Source: Autumnicola edwardsiae
GTDB taxonomy: Bacteria > Bacteroidota > Bacteroidia > Flavobacteriales > Flavobacteriaceae
Length of the DNA: 19,617 nt
NCBI RefSeq assembly: GCF_031846505.1
Contig: NZ_JAVRHP010000063.1
Coordinates: forward strand, 1-19,617
Direction of reading: 5' to 3'
Shown: piece by piece, positions 1-8,831 of the stretch
Position numbering within the stretch: position 1 is the stretch's first letter
Layout: each line of letters starts with the position of its first letter
Translations under genes and position numbers: made by a program
Notes under the pieces: generated by a model
Database searches by the model: none
What the model was told of the DNA's origin: nothing
The model's input: the letters and a program-made list of their open reading frames with translations, nothing else

Positions 1-2
1 TC

Positions 3-110
3 CTAAGCGACAAAATTCTGTATGAAATCAAAGACGAAGATTTAGGAATAGAAGCATTGAAAGTAGCCGAGGAAAGGGTGAAATATTTAAAAGCGAACAA
101 GAGCAAATGA
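3..110 (+). CDS. 3' end of an unidentified gene (partial)
   Basis: An open frame enters from the left edge and ends at TGA 108-110, giving about 35 residues that are charged and helical in character (ending YLKANKSK). It reads in the same direction as the defence genes that follow, 87 bases before the next start, so it may be the previous gene of the island. The fragment is too short to name a family. The stop overlaps an ATG at 107 that opens a 24-codon frame (107-181), which has no recognisable content and is probably chance. Confidence 0.5.
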   Translation, partial: LSDKILYEIKDEDLGIEALKVAEERVKYLKANKSK

Positions 111-197
111 AAGTAACAGAGTCAAAGAAAAAATTGGTTAGCGTTTTCGGAAACCTCCATCAATATATGATGAAATTATAATATGATTTAATAAATA

Positions 198-2048
198 ATG
201 GCATTACCAATAAACATAGATGAATTACTACACGGCAATACGGTTGAATGGGATCGGATTGAGTTAAAAAAAGGATGGAATCCAGAGGATGTCATTCACT
301 CTTTATGTGCCTACGCTAATGATATTAATAATTGGGATGGAGGTTATGTCATTATTGGAGTAGAAGAAGAAAATGGGAAAGCTAAATTACCCCCAATCGG
401 TTTAGAAGTTAAAGAATTGGATTCCATCCAGAAAAAACTGATTGAACTGTCTCACAAATTAAGCCCTGTATATATTCCTGTTTTTCAGCCTTATTTAATG
501 AACGGGAGGCATATCCTGATTGTTTTTGCCCCCGCTGGAGATAACAGACCCTACAAAGCCCCCATTAGTTTAAGCGAAAAAAGAACTGAAAGAGCAATGT
601 ACATCAAGCGAGGTTCAAAAACGTTAAAAGTAAAAGATGGTTCTGATGACGAGAGAAGGTTGATTGAACTCACGGCACGCATTCCATTTGATGACCGAAT
701 AAACCAGACCGCAACTTTAGATGATTTGAATTTGCGTTTGATTCAAAACTATTTAAAGGAAGTAATGAGCTCCTTGTATGAAGAGAGTACAAAAATCCCT
801 TTTTCTGAATTGTGCAGACACCTAATGATCGCTAAAGGTTCTAACGAATTATTACGACCTACAAATGCTGGTCTGCTCTTGTTCAATGAGCATCCTGAAC
901 ATTATTTTTCCGGAGCGAATATTGAATTAGTGATACATAAAAATGAAGTTGGGAAAAATTATACTGAAAAAATAGTTGAAGGTTCTATTATTCAGCAGAT
1001 TAGGGACGTTTTACAGTATTTTAAATCAAACATTGTCGAAGAATTGGTGGTTAAATCCGCCAAACAAGCTGAATCTATACGTTTCTTCAATTATCCTTTT
1101 CAAGCCATAGAAGAGGCAGTGGTCAATGCTGTTTATCATAAAAGCTACGAACGAGAAAACCCTGTGGAAATTCAAATCCATAAAGATAAAATTGAAATAT
1201 TGAGTTTCCCTGGTCCTATGCCGCCTATTAACCAAGCGATGCTGAAAAAACAAAGAGTAGTGGCACGAGATTACAGAAACCGAAAAATAGGTGGGTTTTT
1301 AAAAGAGTTGAAACTCACGGAAGGCAGGGGAACAGGATTTCCTATTATTCACAAAAGTTTAGCCGAAAATGGTTCGCCTCCACCCGTCTTTGAAACAGAC
1401 GAAAACAACGCCTACTTTTTGTGTATCCTAGCCGTACACCCACTTACCAATTCCATCTTAGGTCAGGAAGATGACCTAAGAAAGGACGAAGGTAAAGCAT
1501 TGATTTTAAATTCATTAATCGAAATAGATGAACATCTTAGGTCGCAAAAAACACCAAAAAGAGACCAAGTAGCGCCTAAGTTGCTTGAACTTTTAGAATC
1601 TATTTATCTAAAGGTACTAAACTATTGTGAAAAGCCACAAAACCGTTTGTCAATTTTGGAAAACTTAGATTTGTATAATAATAGCAGAAATTTCGATACC
1701 TACATAAAACCGCTTTTGGAGGTTGACTGGTTAAAACAAACGCTGCCTGATAAGCCAACAAGTAAAAATCAAAAATATTACACTACTGATTTAGGTAAAA
1801 AAGTACTCGCTATCTTTTCAGAAGACAGTAATACAGGAATACAAAGAGTTCCAGTAGATTCTTCCAACATTGCGGCTGTTGGCTATGATAAAGAAGCACA
1901 CATTTTAGAAATAGAATTTCACCACGGAGCTGTTTATCAGTATGTTGATGTACCGGAAAATGTGTATGAGAAACTAATGAGTTCACCTTCTAAAGGAGTA
2001 TATGTTGCACACGAAATCAAGGAAAAATATAATTATCAAAAGAAATAA
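198..2048 (+). CDS. AlbA_2 (Schlafen-type) / GHKL ATPase protein with C-terminal KTSC domain
   Basis: Protein of 616 residues. Residues about 8-150 match the AlbA_2 (Schlafen AlbA_2, formerly AAA_4) domain, with an opening E-W-D-R-I-E-L-K-K and a core YVIIGVEE. Residues about 295-410 carry the HATPase_c_4 signature: an E-x-x-x-N box (E306, N310), a glycine turn FPGP and a G-R-G-T-G box at 376-380. Residues about 490-545 look like a winged helix. The last 67 residues (550-616) are a KTSC domain (VDSSNIAAVGYD, then Y.YVDVP). AlbA_2/GHKL proteins are usually annotated as DNA-binding regulators or ATP-dependent helicase-like and recur in defence islands; the KTSC tail is uncommon to me. The ATG at 198 is the only start preceding the domain. 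First gene of the apparent operon; SIR2 follows after 64 bases. The exact role is inferred, the domains are clear. Confidence 0.88.
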   Translation: MALPINIDELLHGNTVEWDRIELKKGWNPEDVIHSLCAYANDINNWDGGYVIIGVEEENGKAKLPPIGLEVKELDSIQKKLIELSHKLSPVYIPVFQPYLMNGRHILIVFAPAGDNRPYKAPISLSEKRTERAMYIKRGSKTLKVKDGSDDERRLIELTARIPFDDRINQTATLDDLNLRLIQNYLKEVMSSLYEESTKIPFSELCRHLMIAKGSNELLRPTNAGLLLFNEHPEHYFSGANIELVIHKNEVGKNYTEKIVEGSIIQQIRDVLQYFKSNIVEELVVKSAKQAESIRFFNYPFQAIEEAVVNAVYHKSYERENPVEIQIHKDKIEILSFPGPMPPINQAMLKKQRVVARDYRNRKIGGFLKELKLTEGRGTGFPIIHKSLAENGSPPPVFETDENNAYFLCILAVHPLTNSILGQEDDLRKDEGKALILNSLIEIDEHLRSQKTPKRDQVAPKLLELLESIYLKVLNYCEKPQNRLSILENLDLYNNSRNFDTYIKPLLEVDWLKQTLPDKPTSKNQKYYTTDLGKKVLAIFSEDSNTGIQRVPVDSSNIAAVGYDKEAHILEIEFHHGAVYQYVDVPENVYEKLMSSPSKGVYVAHEIKEKYNYQKK

Positions 2049-2112
2049 ACTTAGCGGGTAGTATTTGAAAGAAGCTTTCGACAAGGAGATTAATAGAAAT
2101 AAATAATTTAGT

Positions 2113-3414
2113 ATGATTACACACGACCCTTCAGAATACATAAGAGGAATTCAACAAATACTTATCTCTGATAAAAAGAAGATAGGTTTCCTTTTTGGTG
2201 CAGGGAGTTCATTAGCACTAAAAAATAAAACTTCTCTTACTGTACCTGCAATTGGTAAAATGACATCTGAAATCGTTGAAGAGGTTGGAGAAATAGATGC
2301 TAAATACAAAACAGCATTATTAGAAATAAAAGAAGAACTTGGAGAGAAAAACTTCAACATAGAAACAATATTGTCCAATCTTGAACAAAAAGTTTCCTTC
2401 ATAGGAAAAAGTATACTAAATTCTCTTAACAAAGATGAGTTTGCAGATTTGATTAAAAGAATCAAAAAAGAAGTTAGAAAAAAGGTAAGTGTACACCAAG
2501 TTGATTTATGTAATATAGCTTCAAAAAAGGAATTTCGTCAAATAGTGACGAAAGACATAGTATCAGAATTAGTTCAAACAGATTTTGCCAATTGGATTGG
2601 TCAAGCGGAAAGAAAATATCCTATTGAGGTTTTTACAACTAATTATGATTTCTTATTTGAGCTTGGATTAGAACATAAAGATATTCCCTATTATGATGGA
2701 TTTTGCGGAAGTCTTAGAGCCTTTTTTAACCCAGAATCAGTTGAAGATTTTTCGTTTTTATCAAATCAAACAAAATTATGGAAAATCCACGGTTCTTTAG
2801 GTTGGCATTTTGATAAGGATACAGAAAAGATAATGAGAGTCAGCCCAGATGACGATGATATATTAATTTATCCTTCTACTCTAAAATACAAAGATTCAAA
2901 AAAGCAACCGTATGAAAGTTTGATGGACAGGTTGTCTAATTTCTTGAAGCAAGATGATGCAATACTGATTACCTGTGGTTATTCTTGGGGAGACGAACAT
3001 ATAAATTCACGTATTATTTCAGCATTGAAAACAAATAAGTCATCGCACGTTATAGGTTTAATATTTGATAAATATGATAAAATTGATAAAAATGCCAATG
3101 TTTTCAAGATAGCTTTGGACAATCCTAAAGTTTCTGTTTATGCTTCTCGAAGTGCAGTTATTGGTCGTAACTATGGAAAATGGAAATTAAAATCAGAACC
3201 ATCAAAAGATGATACAGTTAATCTTAATCTCTATTTCGATGAAGATGGGGCTATCGATTTAAGTGAGGAAATTAAAAAAGAAACAAAAGGAGAAGAAATT
3301 TGGACGGGAAAAGGTGAATTTATATTACCTGATTTTGGCAAACTCATTAAATTCCTAAATTCTATGGTTAGCGATAACGAAATCAAAAACCTTGGAGAGA
3401 ATGTCAAAAAATAG
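2113..3414 (+). CDS. SIR2-like NADase of a SIR2-HerA (Nezha-type) defence pair
   Basis: Protein of 433 residues with the SIR2_2 pattern: glycine loop GAGSS (29-33), T-T-N-Y-D-F (N177, D179), K-I-H-G-S-L (H226) and a late C-G-Y-S-W-G-D-E-H-I strand-helix. In bacterial defence SIR2 enzymes the conserved Asn and His are needed for NAD+ cleavage, so N177 and H226 are the expected catalytic residues. The next gene overlaps by 14 bases and encodes HerA; in described SIR2-HerA/Nezha systems the two proteins form one large complex that degrades NAD+ (and acts on nucleic acid) on phage infection. Length is close to the known partner (about 400-430). The C-terminal 80 residues are unfamiliar. Domain assignment is secure; activity is inferred from family and neighbour. 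Confidence 0.93.
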   Translation: MITHDPSEYIRGIQQILISDKKKIGFLFGAGSSLALKNKTSLTVPAIGKMTSEIVEEVGEIDAKYKTALLEIKEELGEKNFNIETILSNLEQKVSFIGKSILNSLNKDEFADLIKRIKKEVRKKVSVHQVDLCNIASKKEFRQIVTKDIVSELVQTDFANWIGQAERKYPIEVFTTNYDFLFELGLEHKDIPYYDGFCGSLRAFFNPESVEDFSFLSNQTKLWKIHGSLGWHFDKDTEKIMRVSPDDDDILIYPSTLKYKDSKKQPYESLMDRLSNFLKQDDAILITCGYSWGDEHINSRIISALKTNKSSHVIGLIFDKYDKIDKNANVFKIALDNPKVSVYASRSAVIGRNYGKWKLKSEPSKDDTVNLNLYFDEDGAIDLSEEIKKETKGEEIWTGKGEFILPDFGKLIKFLNSMVSDNEIKNLGENVKK

Positions 3415-5185
3415 AATAACAGAAATAGGTGAAATAGATAGTATTAGCGGAAATAGTATTTCTGTCAAATTGTTTGATAGTATAAAATCCAATATGCCTA
3501 TCATAGATGGCGTTGTTTATCGTGTGGGGCAGATAGGTTCGTTTGTAAGAATTCCTTTAGGCTATGCCAACCTTTACGGTATAGTAACACAGATAGGTTC
3601 TGCCGCTATTCCTGAAAGTTTAAGAGAAGCTGTCGCAAAAGATTATGATGTTTTAAAAAACACACGATGGATAAACATAGTTTTAGCTGGTGAACAGATT
3701 GGAAAAAACTTTGAAAGGGGTGTAACGCAATACCCGACAACAGGAGATAAAGTCCATTTGGTAACAATCAAGGACCTTGATATTATCTATGGTGGGTATG
3801 AAGAAACTAATTCAATTACTGTTGGAAATATTAGTGTATCGGAAAGTTTAGACGCTAAGGTTGACTTAGATAAACTCATCTCAAGGCATTGTGCTATTGT
3901 AGGATCAACTGGTAGTGGTAAATCAAATTCTGTTTCGGTATTACTTCAATCAATAGCTAATAGGGAATTTCCAAGTTCAAGAATTTTGGTAATTGACCCT
4001 CACGGTGAGTACAATGATGCCCTTTCAAAACATTCAAAAGTAATAGATGTAAACTCACCAGATGATGAGAATAAGTTACAAATTCCATTTTGGGCTTTAC
4101 CATTTAATGAATTGATGAAAATATTCTCTGGAAATTTAACCGATCAACAAAGAGAATATATTAGAGAAAAAGTTGTAGAATCAAAAATTAAAAGTGCAGT
4201 AGATAATAAAATAGAAGTAACAAAGGAATCTATTACTGCTGATTCTCCAATTCCTTTTAGCATAAAAAAACTTTGGTTCGAATTAACTGATTATGAGAAA
4301 CGAACATTTACAGATACTACACGAACAACATTAAGTGCATTAATAGTTACAGGAGATGCTGAAAAGTTAATTTCCAATGAATATACTCCCGCTGGAATGG
4401 GTAATAGTGCACCATTTTTAAATCAAAAAGCTAAAGGTTTGTTGAGTTTTTTGGATAGTATAAGAAATAGGCTAAATGACGGCAGTTACAGTTTTCTATT
4501 CTCTCCTGGAAAGTTAACTCCTGACAAAAATGGTAAAACCGAGGAAGATTTAGATGCTATGTTTTTGAAATGGCTTGGCAACAAATTACCAATAACCATT
4601 TTAGATTTATCAGGTATTCCAAGTGAAATAACATCTTCTATATCTGGTACACTTCTGAAAATTATATATGATGGTTTATTTTGGGGTGTTACCACCAAAG
4701 TTGGCGGCAAAAATCAACCTTTGTTAATTGTTTTAGAAGAAGCTCATAGTTATTTAAAAGCAGGCGAATATTCAATATCTTCTCGAACAGTTCAAATGAT
4801 TGCAAAAGAAGGGCGGAAATATGGTGTAGGATTGTTGCTGGTAACTCAAAGACCTTCAGAATTAGACGAAACTGTACTAAGTCAATGTGGTACTATGATT
4901 GCGTTACGTATGAACAACTCTAAAGACAGAGGTCATATTCGTTCCGCTGTTCAAGATGAGTTGCAAAGTATGGTGGATTTATTACCAAGTTTGAGAACTG
5001 GCGAAGCACTAATTTCAGGAGAAGCAGTGAAGATACCATCACGAGTGAAATTCTTTAAAATCGCAAATGCTCCTAAAAGCTCCGACCCTAAAGCATCTGA
5101 AAAATGGTTAGAAAAAATTGATGAACCTAAAAATGAATATAAACAATTATTAAAATCTTGGCGTAATAAAAATTATAAAATATGA
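3401..5185 (+). CDS. herA: HerA-family DNA translocase ATPase (partner of SIR2)
   Basis: From the ATG at 3401 the product has 594 residues. An in-frame TTG at 3392 would add three residues but is the weaker start. The N-terminal ~100 residues fit the HAS-barrel (ITEIGEIDSISG, then GYANLYGIVTQIG). Walker A GSTGSGKS is at 168-175, Walker B LLIVLEEAH at 441-449, followed by GRKYGVGLLLVTQRP, the arginine and sensor region typical of HerA/FtsK hexamers. HerA works as a hexameric ring; in SIR2-HerA systems it binds SIR2 and is required for protection. The start overlaps the SIR2 stop by 14 bases, and the stop overlaps the next start as ATGA, so SIR2, HerA and the KTSC protein look translationally coupled. 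Confidence 0.95.
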   Translation: MSKNRITEIGEIDSISGNSISVKLFDSIKSNMPIIDGVVYRVGQIGSFVRIPLGYANLYGIVTQIGSAAIPESLREAVAKDYDVLKNTRWINIVLAGEQIGKNFERGVTQYPTTGDKVHLVTIKDLDIIYGGYEETNSITVGNISVSESLDAKVDLDKLISRHCAIVGSTGSGKSNSVSVLLQSIANREFPSSRILVIDPHGEYNDALSKHSKVIDVNSPDDENKLQIPFWALPFNELMKIFSGNLTDQQREYIREKVVESKIKSAVDNKIEVTKESITADSPIPFSIKKLWFELTDYEKRTFTDTTRTTLSALIVTGDAEKLISNEYTPAGMGNSAPFLNQKAKGLLSFLDSIRNRLNDGSYSFLFSPGKLTPDKNGKTEEDLDAMFLKWLGNKLPITILDLSGIPSEITSSISGTLLKIIYDGLFWGVTTKVGGKNQPLLIVLEEAHSYLKAGEYSISSRTVQMIAKEGRKYGVGLLLVTQRPSELDETVLSQCGTMIALRMNNSKDRGHIRSAVQDELQSMVDLLPSLRTGEALISGEAVKIPSRVKFFKIANAPKSSDPKASEKWLEKIDEPKNEYKQLLKSWRNKNYKI

Positions 5186-5403
5186 GTTTACCAGAAATGA
5201 ATACAGTTAGTTCATCAAATATTGATAGTATCGGTTATGATGAACAAAATCAAGAAGTCTATGTAAGATTTCTTAATAACAGTCTTTATGTCTATAAAGG
5301 CGTTCCCGCACACGAATATCAAAATTTATTGGAAGCTCCTTCTCACGGTTCTTACCTGAACAGGAATTTCAAAAATGTTTATCCATACGAAAGAATTGAA
5401 TAA
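5182..5403 (+). CDS. Stand-alone KTSC-domain protein
   Basis: Protein of 73 residues that is almost entirely a KTSC domain: VSSSNIDSIGYD, a strand pair VYVRFLNNSLYVYKGVP, an A-P-S-H-G-S-Y turn and a final Y..E. KTSC is named for its occurrence at the C-terminus of some lysyl-tRNA synthetases and also occurs as a single small protein; a nucleic-acid role has been suggested but I know of no defined activity. Its start overlaps the HerA stop (ATGA at 5182-5185), which ties it to the SIR2-HerA pair. The same domain ends the first protein of the operon, and a diverged version follows 12 bases on. Confidence 0.88.
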   Translation: MSLPEMNTVSSSNIDSIGYDEQNQEVYVRFLNNSLYVYKGVPAHEYQNLLEAPSHGSYLNRNFKNVYPYERIE

Positions 5404-5415
5404 ATCAATTTAAGT

Positions 5416-5634
5416 ATGAAAAGATATAGAAACTCGGGAGGATATTCGGGTGTTTCAGCCTATGAAATAGGTTCAGATTATATCATTGTGAAATTTTCAG
5501 GAACATCTAGATCATATAGATATAGTTATCGGAAAGCTGGACAAAGCCACATAGAAACTATGAAAAGATTAGCCAGAAGTGGTCGGGGATTGAATAGTTA
5601 CATCAACAGATATGTTAAAAATCTTTATGATTAA
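5416..5634 (+). CDS. Small KTSC-like protein
   Basis: Protein of 72 residues, strongly basic and tyrosine rich. It follows the KTSC layout in diverged form: Y-E-I-G-S-D, a strand DYIIVKFSG, an aromatic strand YRYSYRKAG, then helix, S-G-R-G-L-N-S-Y-I-N and a final Y. It lacks the V-x-S-S-x-I opening and the V-P turn, so a Pfam match may be weak. It lies 12 bases after the KTSC gene and 3 bases before the ATPase gene, on the same strand. A structural relation to KTSC is inferred from the pattern of strands and the G..NSY..R end. Function unknown. Confidence 0.72.
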   Translation: MKRYRNSGGYSGVSAYEIGSDYIIVKFSGTSRSYRYSYRKAGQSHIETMKRLARSGRGLNSYINRYVKNLYD

Positions 5635-5637
5635 GGA

Positions 5638-7788
5638 ATGGATAAAATCAACTTGGAGTTAGAAAATTGCTTTGGGATTAATAAACTTAAACACACATTT
5701 GATTTTACACAATCAAATACAATAGTTATTTATGCTTCAAATGGAGTGATGAAAACTTCCTTTGCTAATACATTTCAAGAATTATCTAAAGGAGGAGTGC
5801 CAAAAGATAGATTATACGGAAAAACATCTTCTTACTCAATAAAGGTTGAAGATAATGATATAGAAGCCAGTAACATATTAGTTATTAAATCTTTTGAGAA
5901 CATTAACACCTCTGAAAGTCAATCTAAACTGTTAGTTGATCAAGACTCAAAAGATGAATATGATTCCATTTTCCGAAATTTAATTGAATTAAAGGATAAA
6001 ATAATAATCGATTTAAACCGCAAGTCTGGAGTTCCTAAAAAAGATATTGAACAAAAATTATTAAGTGACTTTGATAAAAAAAACATCTTCGATCTATTTA
6101 GTGATATTTATCAGCAGGAATTGATAGATAACTATTCTTCAATGAAATATGGAGAGTTATTTCATCAAGATGTAATAGATTTTTTATCTAAGCCGAATGT
6201 TAAAAACAAAATTGACGAGTACTTTAATACTTATAACGAATTAATTAAAAACTCTTCAGTTTTCAAATCTGGAGTTTTTAATCCAGGAAGAGCAGATACA
6301 GTTGCCCAATCATTGAGCAAGGAAAATTATTTTCACGCTAATCATAAAATTCTTCTTGATGGAGATGATAATCCAATTATTGATGATAAGCAACTAGCGT
6401 CTAGACTTCTTAAAGAGAAGAAAGTCATTGTTGAAAATGAATATCTTCTTAAAATTGAAAAAGAAATTAAAAAAGTTGCAGTTAAACAGTTCAGAGAAAT
6501 TATTGAAAAAGAACCTTTAATTGTCTCTGAATATACTGACATTAAAAGCTTTAAGAAAAAAGTTTGGTTTTCATACTTTTCAAATTTACTTTTCTTCTTA
6601 ACCGAAATAAATGATGCTTACACAACGGGCAAAAAGCGTCTGTCAGAAATTGAACAATCCGCTAGAAATCAAGAAACTGAATGGGATAAAATTGTAACAA
6701 AGTTTAATGAAAGGTTTTTCGTTCCATTCGAAGCAATCATTATAAATAAAGACAGTTCTATTTTAGGTAAATCCGCTCCCATAATTGCATTTGAGTTTAA
6801 AACCAAAGAAGGGGAGCCATCAATAGTGCTTAATGATGATGAGTTAAACAGGCAAAATTTTTTAAGTCAAGGAGAAAAGAGGGCAATGTATTTAATGAAT
6901 GTGTTATTTAATATTCAGGCTAAAAAAAAGGATAATAATGAAACATTATTAATCATAGATGATATTGCAGATTCCTTTGACTACAAAAATAAGTATGCTA
7001 TTATACAATACCTTTCTGACATTCAAAACGACAGTTCCTTTAAACAAATAGTTTTAACTCATAACTATGATTTTTATAGAACCATTCAATCCCGTTTATT
7101 AGATGGAAGTGTCAAAAGGGATTGTTCTTTTATGGCACTGAAAAATGAAGATGAAATCACTTTAATAGGTACTGGGCATAATTATCAAAGTGAACCTTTT
7201 AATCATTGGAAAAAGAATATGAAAAACCCTTTGATGTTATTGGCATCAATTCCTTTTGTACGCAATTTGATTGAATTTAAGGATGGTAGTTCTTGTAATG
7301 ATTTTATATTATTGACTTCTTTATTGCATCTCAAAGATGATACAAATTTAATTACAGTAAGAGAACTTAAAACAGTCTATGATAAGGTTATTATTTCAAA
7401 AGGATTAGAAGATTATAATCAAAGTAATACCATCAAATCAATTTTTGATGTTGAAGTGAGCAAGCTAGTTTCAGCAACTATTGTTCAGGGGATAAATCTT
7501 GAGGAAAAAATTATTCTGTCTATTGCAATTAGGCTAAAAGCAGAGGAATATATGTTTTCTAAAGTAAGTGACAAATCACCTTTTAATAAATACCAAACAA
7601 CTAAGTTATTTAAAAGATTTAAAAATGAGTTTGTAGGAACAATGGATACTGAAATCAGCAAATTGGACGAAGTTAACCTTATAACACCTGAAAACATTCA
7701 TATTAATTCCTTTATGTTTGAACCCATAATTGATTTGTCAATAGATCATTTGGCTAAGCTTTATGGTGAGATTAAAAATTTAGTATAA
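5638..7788 (+). CDS. AAA_13-like ABC-type ATPase, putative defence sensor or effector
   Basis: Protein of 716 residues with a split ABC/SMC-type ATPase: Walker A-like ASNGVMKTS at 33-41, charged helical insertion about 90-390, signature LSQGEKR at 409-415, Walker B LLIIDD at 437-442 followed by a D-loop (DSFD), and H-loop LTHN with H475. This order, and DD in place of DE, resembles AAA_13 proteins (PrrC/RloC type) and other overcoming-lysogenization-like ATPases. The Walker A departs from G-x4-G-K: Ala replaces the first Gly and Met precedes the Lys. The C-terminal 230 residues lie outside the ATPase and contain R542-x3-E546 and H564, an arrangement loosely like the PrrC/RloC anticodon-nuclease triad. 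The start is 3 bases after the previous stop, and the stop abuts the nuclease ATG with no gap, so the two probably act together. The ATPase class is clear, the role is inferred. Confidence 0.85.
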   Translation: MDKINLELENCFGINKLKHTFDFTQSNTIVIYASNGVMKTSFANTFQELSKGGVPKDRLYGKTSSYSIKVEDNDIEASNILVIKSFENINTSESQSKLLVDQDSKDEYDSIFRNLIELKDKIIIDLNRKSGVPKKDIEQKLLSDFDKKNIFDLFSDIYQQELIDNYSSMKYGELFHQDVIDFLSKPNVKNKIDEYFNTYNELIKNSSVFKSGVFNPGRADTVAQSLSKENYFHANHKILLDGDDNPIIDDKQLASRLLKEKKVIVENEYLLKIEKEIKKVAVKQFREIIEKEPLIVSEYTDIKSFKKKVWFSYFSNLLFFLTEINDAYTTGKKRLSEIEQSARNQETEWDKIVTKFNERFFVPFEAIIINKDSSILGKSAPIIAFEFKTKEGEPSIVLNDDELNRQNFLSQGEKRAMYLMNVLFNIQAKKKDNNETLLIIDDIADSFDYKNKYAIIQYLSDIQNDSSFKQIVLTHNYDFYRTIQSRLLDGSVKRDCSFMALKNEDEITLIGTGHNYQSEPFNHWKKNMKNPLMLLASIPFVRNLIEFKDGSSCNDFILLTSLLHLKDDTNLITVRELKTVYDKVIISKGLEDYNQSNTIKSIFDVEVSKLVSATIVQGINLEEKIILSIAIRLKAEEYMFSKVSDKSPFNKYQTTKLFKRFKNEFVGTMDTEISKLDEVNLITPENIHINSFMFEPIIDLSIDHLAKLYGEIKNLV

Positions 7789-8820
7789 ATGGCAACAATA
7801 AAAATAAACCAACAGCTCAAAAGAGTTGAAATCAAAGAATTTGAAATCGAGAATCAAATCGTTTTCAATTACTTTGATAATCTTCCTGCATCAGAAAGAG
7901 ATGAGAAATTATTACGAGCTATATATATTGGTGTTTTAGCATTGATGGAAGACCGAATTTCCTCTTTTCTTTCAAAAACATCTAATGAGTTGGGAACAGA
8001 ACTCGAAAGTTTGAAGATGATTTTTGAGATGAAGAAAGAACTTTTCTATAAATCAACCATTAAGGGAACATTGGCAGAGGATGAAGTCGCAGAATTCTTA
8101 AATCAATATTTTCTAGATAAGCGCTTAAAAGACCGAGCCTTTTTAATGGGTAATACAGCAGGTAATTTGCCCCGAAATAAAACAGGCGATATTATCTGTG
8201 AAGTCAACGGAACACCCGATATAAAAATTGCAATTGAATGTAAATTTGATAAAAGTGTTCGATTAGGAAACATTGAAAGCAAAGATATTTTTACCCGAAA
8301 ATCAGATACCGCTTGGAGTCAATTAATAGAAACTCAAGCCAACAGAGACAGTAAAGTGAGTTTAATTGTGTTTGATATTTCATTAGTTGAAAACTCTATT
8401 CTTAAGAATTTTGAAAATGTAGGTTATATTCCCGGAGTTGGATTTGTTGCCATTATCAATTCTCAAAAAGGAGATTACAGCAATTTAGCCATTGCCTATA
8501 TGTTGGCTCGTGACATTGCCTTAAATGCAAAGGAAGTCGAACTGGACAAAGATATTTTGGCAATGATGGTAAACCGTATCATTAAAGACATAAACGAAGT
8601 TTTGACTATAAAATCACTCGTTCAGAATAACATTGACAACAACAAAGCGATTTTAAAGCAATTGGAAAAATCCATCCTTTTAATGGAATTCAACCAAGAT
8701 TATTTAAAACGCTTTTTAAGTCAGGGAACATTAACCAAAAAAGACTTGCTAGATTTTTATTCGGGAGAAGATGTAAAAGACAAATACAGATTAATTGAAA
8801 AGGAAATCAATGAACTATAA
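7789..8820 (+). CDS. PD-(D/E)XK nuclease-fold protein partnered with the ATPase
   Basis: Protein of 343 residues with no family name I recognise, but with a readable PD-(D/E)XK core: K-G-T-L-A-E-D-E-V-A-E-F-L (E97/E99) as the first helix, T-G-D-I (D134) and I-A-I-E-C-K-F (E150, K152), spaced as in restriction-type nucleases. The middle part (SLIVFDISL, then GVGFVAIIN) supplies further strands. Residues about 260-343 are helical, with a likely coiled coil (NNIDNNKAILKQLEK). The gene begins at the base after the ATPase stop and ends 11 bases before the helicase gene. The expected role is metal-dependent cleavage of DNA controlled by the ATPase, by analogy with two-gene systems pairing an ABC-type ATPase with a nuclease. 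The nuclease fold is an inference from motif spacing. Confidence 0.78.
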   Translation: MATIKINQQLKRVEIKEFEIENQIVFNYFDNLPASERDEKLLRAIYIGVLALMEDRISSFLSKTSNELGTELESLKMIFEMKKELFYKSTIKGTLAEDEVAEFLNQYFLDKRLKDRAFLMGNTAGNLPRNKTGDIICEVNGTPDIKIAIECKFDKSVRLGNIESKDIFTRKSDTAWSQLIETQANRDSKVSLIVFDISLVENSILKNFENVGYIPGVGFVAIINSQKGDYSNLAIAYMLARDIALNAKEVELDKDILAMMVNRIIKDINEVLTIKSLVQNNIDNNKAILKQLEKSILLMEFNQDYLKRFLSQGTLTKKDLLDFYSGEDVKDKYRLIEKEINEL

Positions 8821-8831
8821 ACTTCCTTCCA

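Noticed and set aside
107..181. 24-codon frame overlapping the first stop as ATGA
   Set aside because: The overlap is suggestive of coupling, but the peptide is tiny, lysine-rich and has no family features.
3392..3400. Upstream TTG start for HerA
   Set aside because: The ATG at 3401 is in frame, stronger, and the overlap with SIR2 is then a usual 14 bases.
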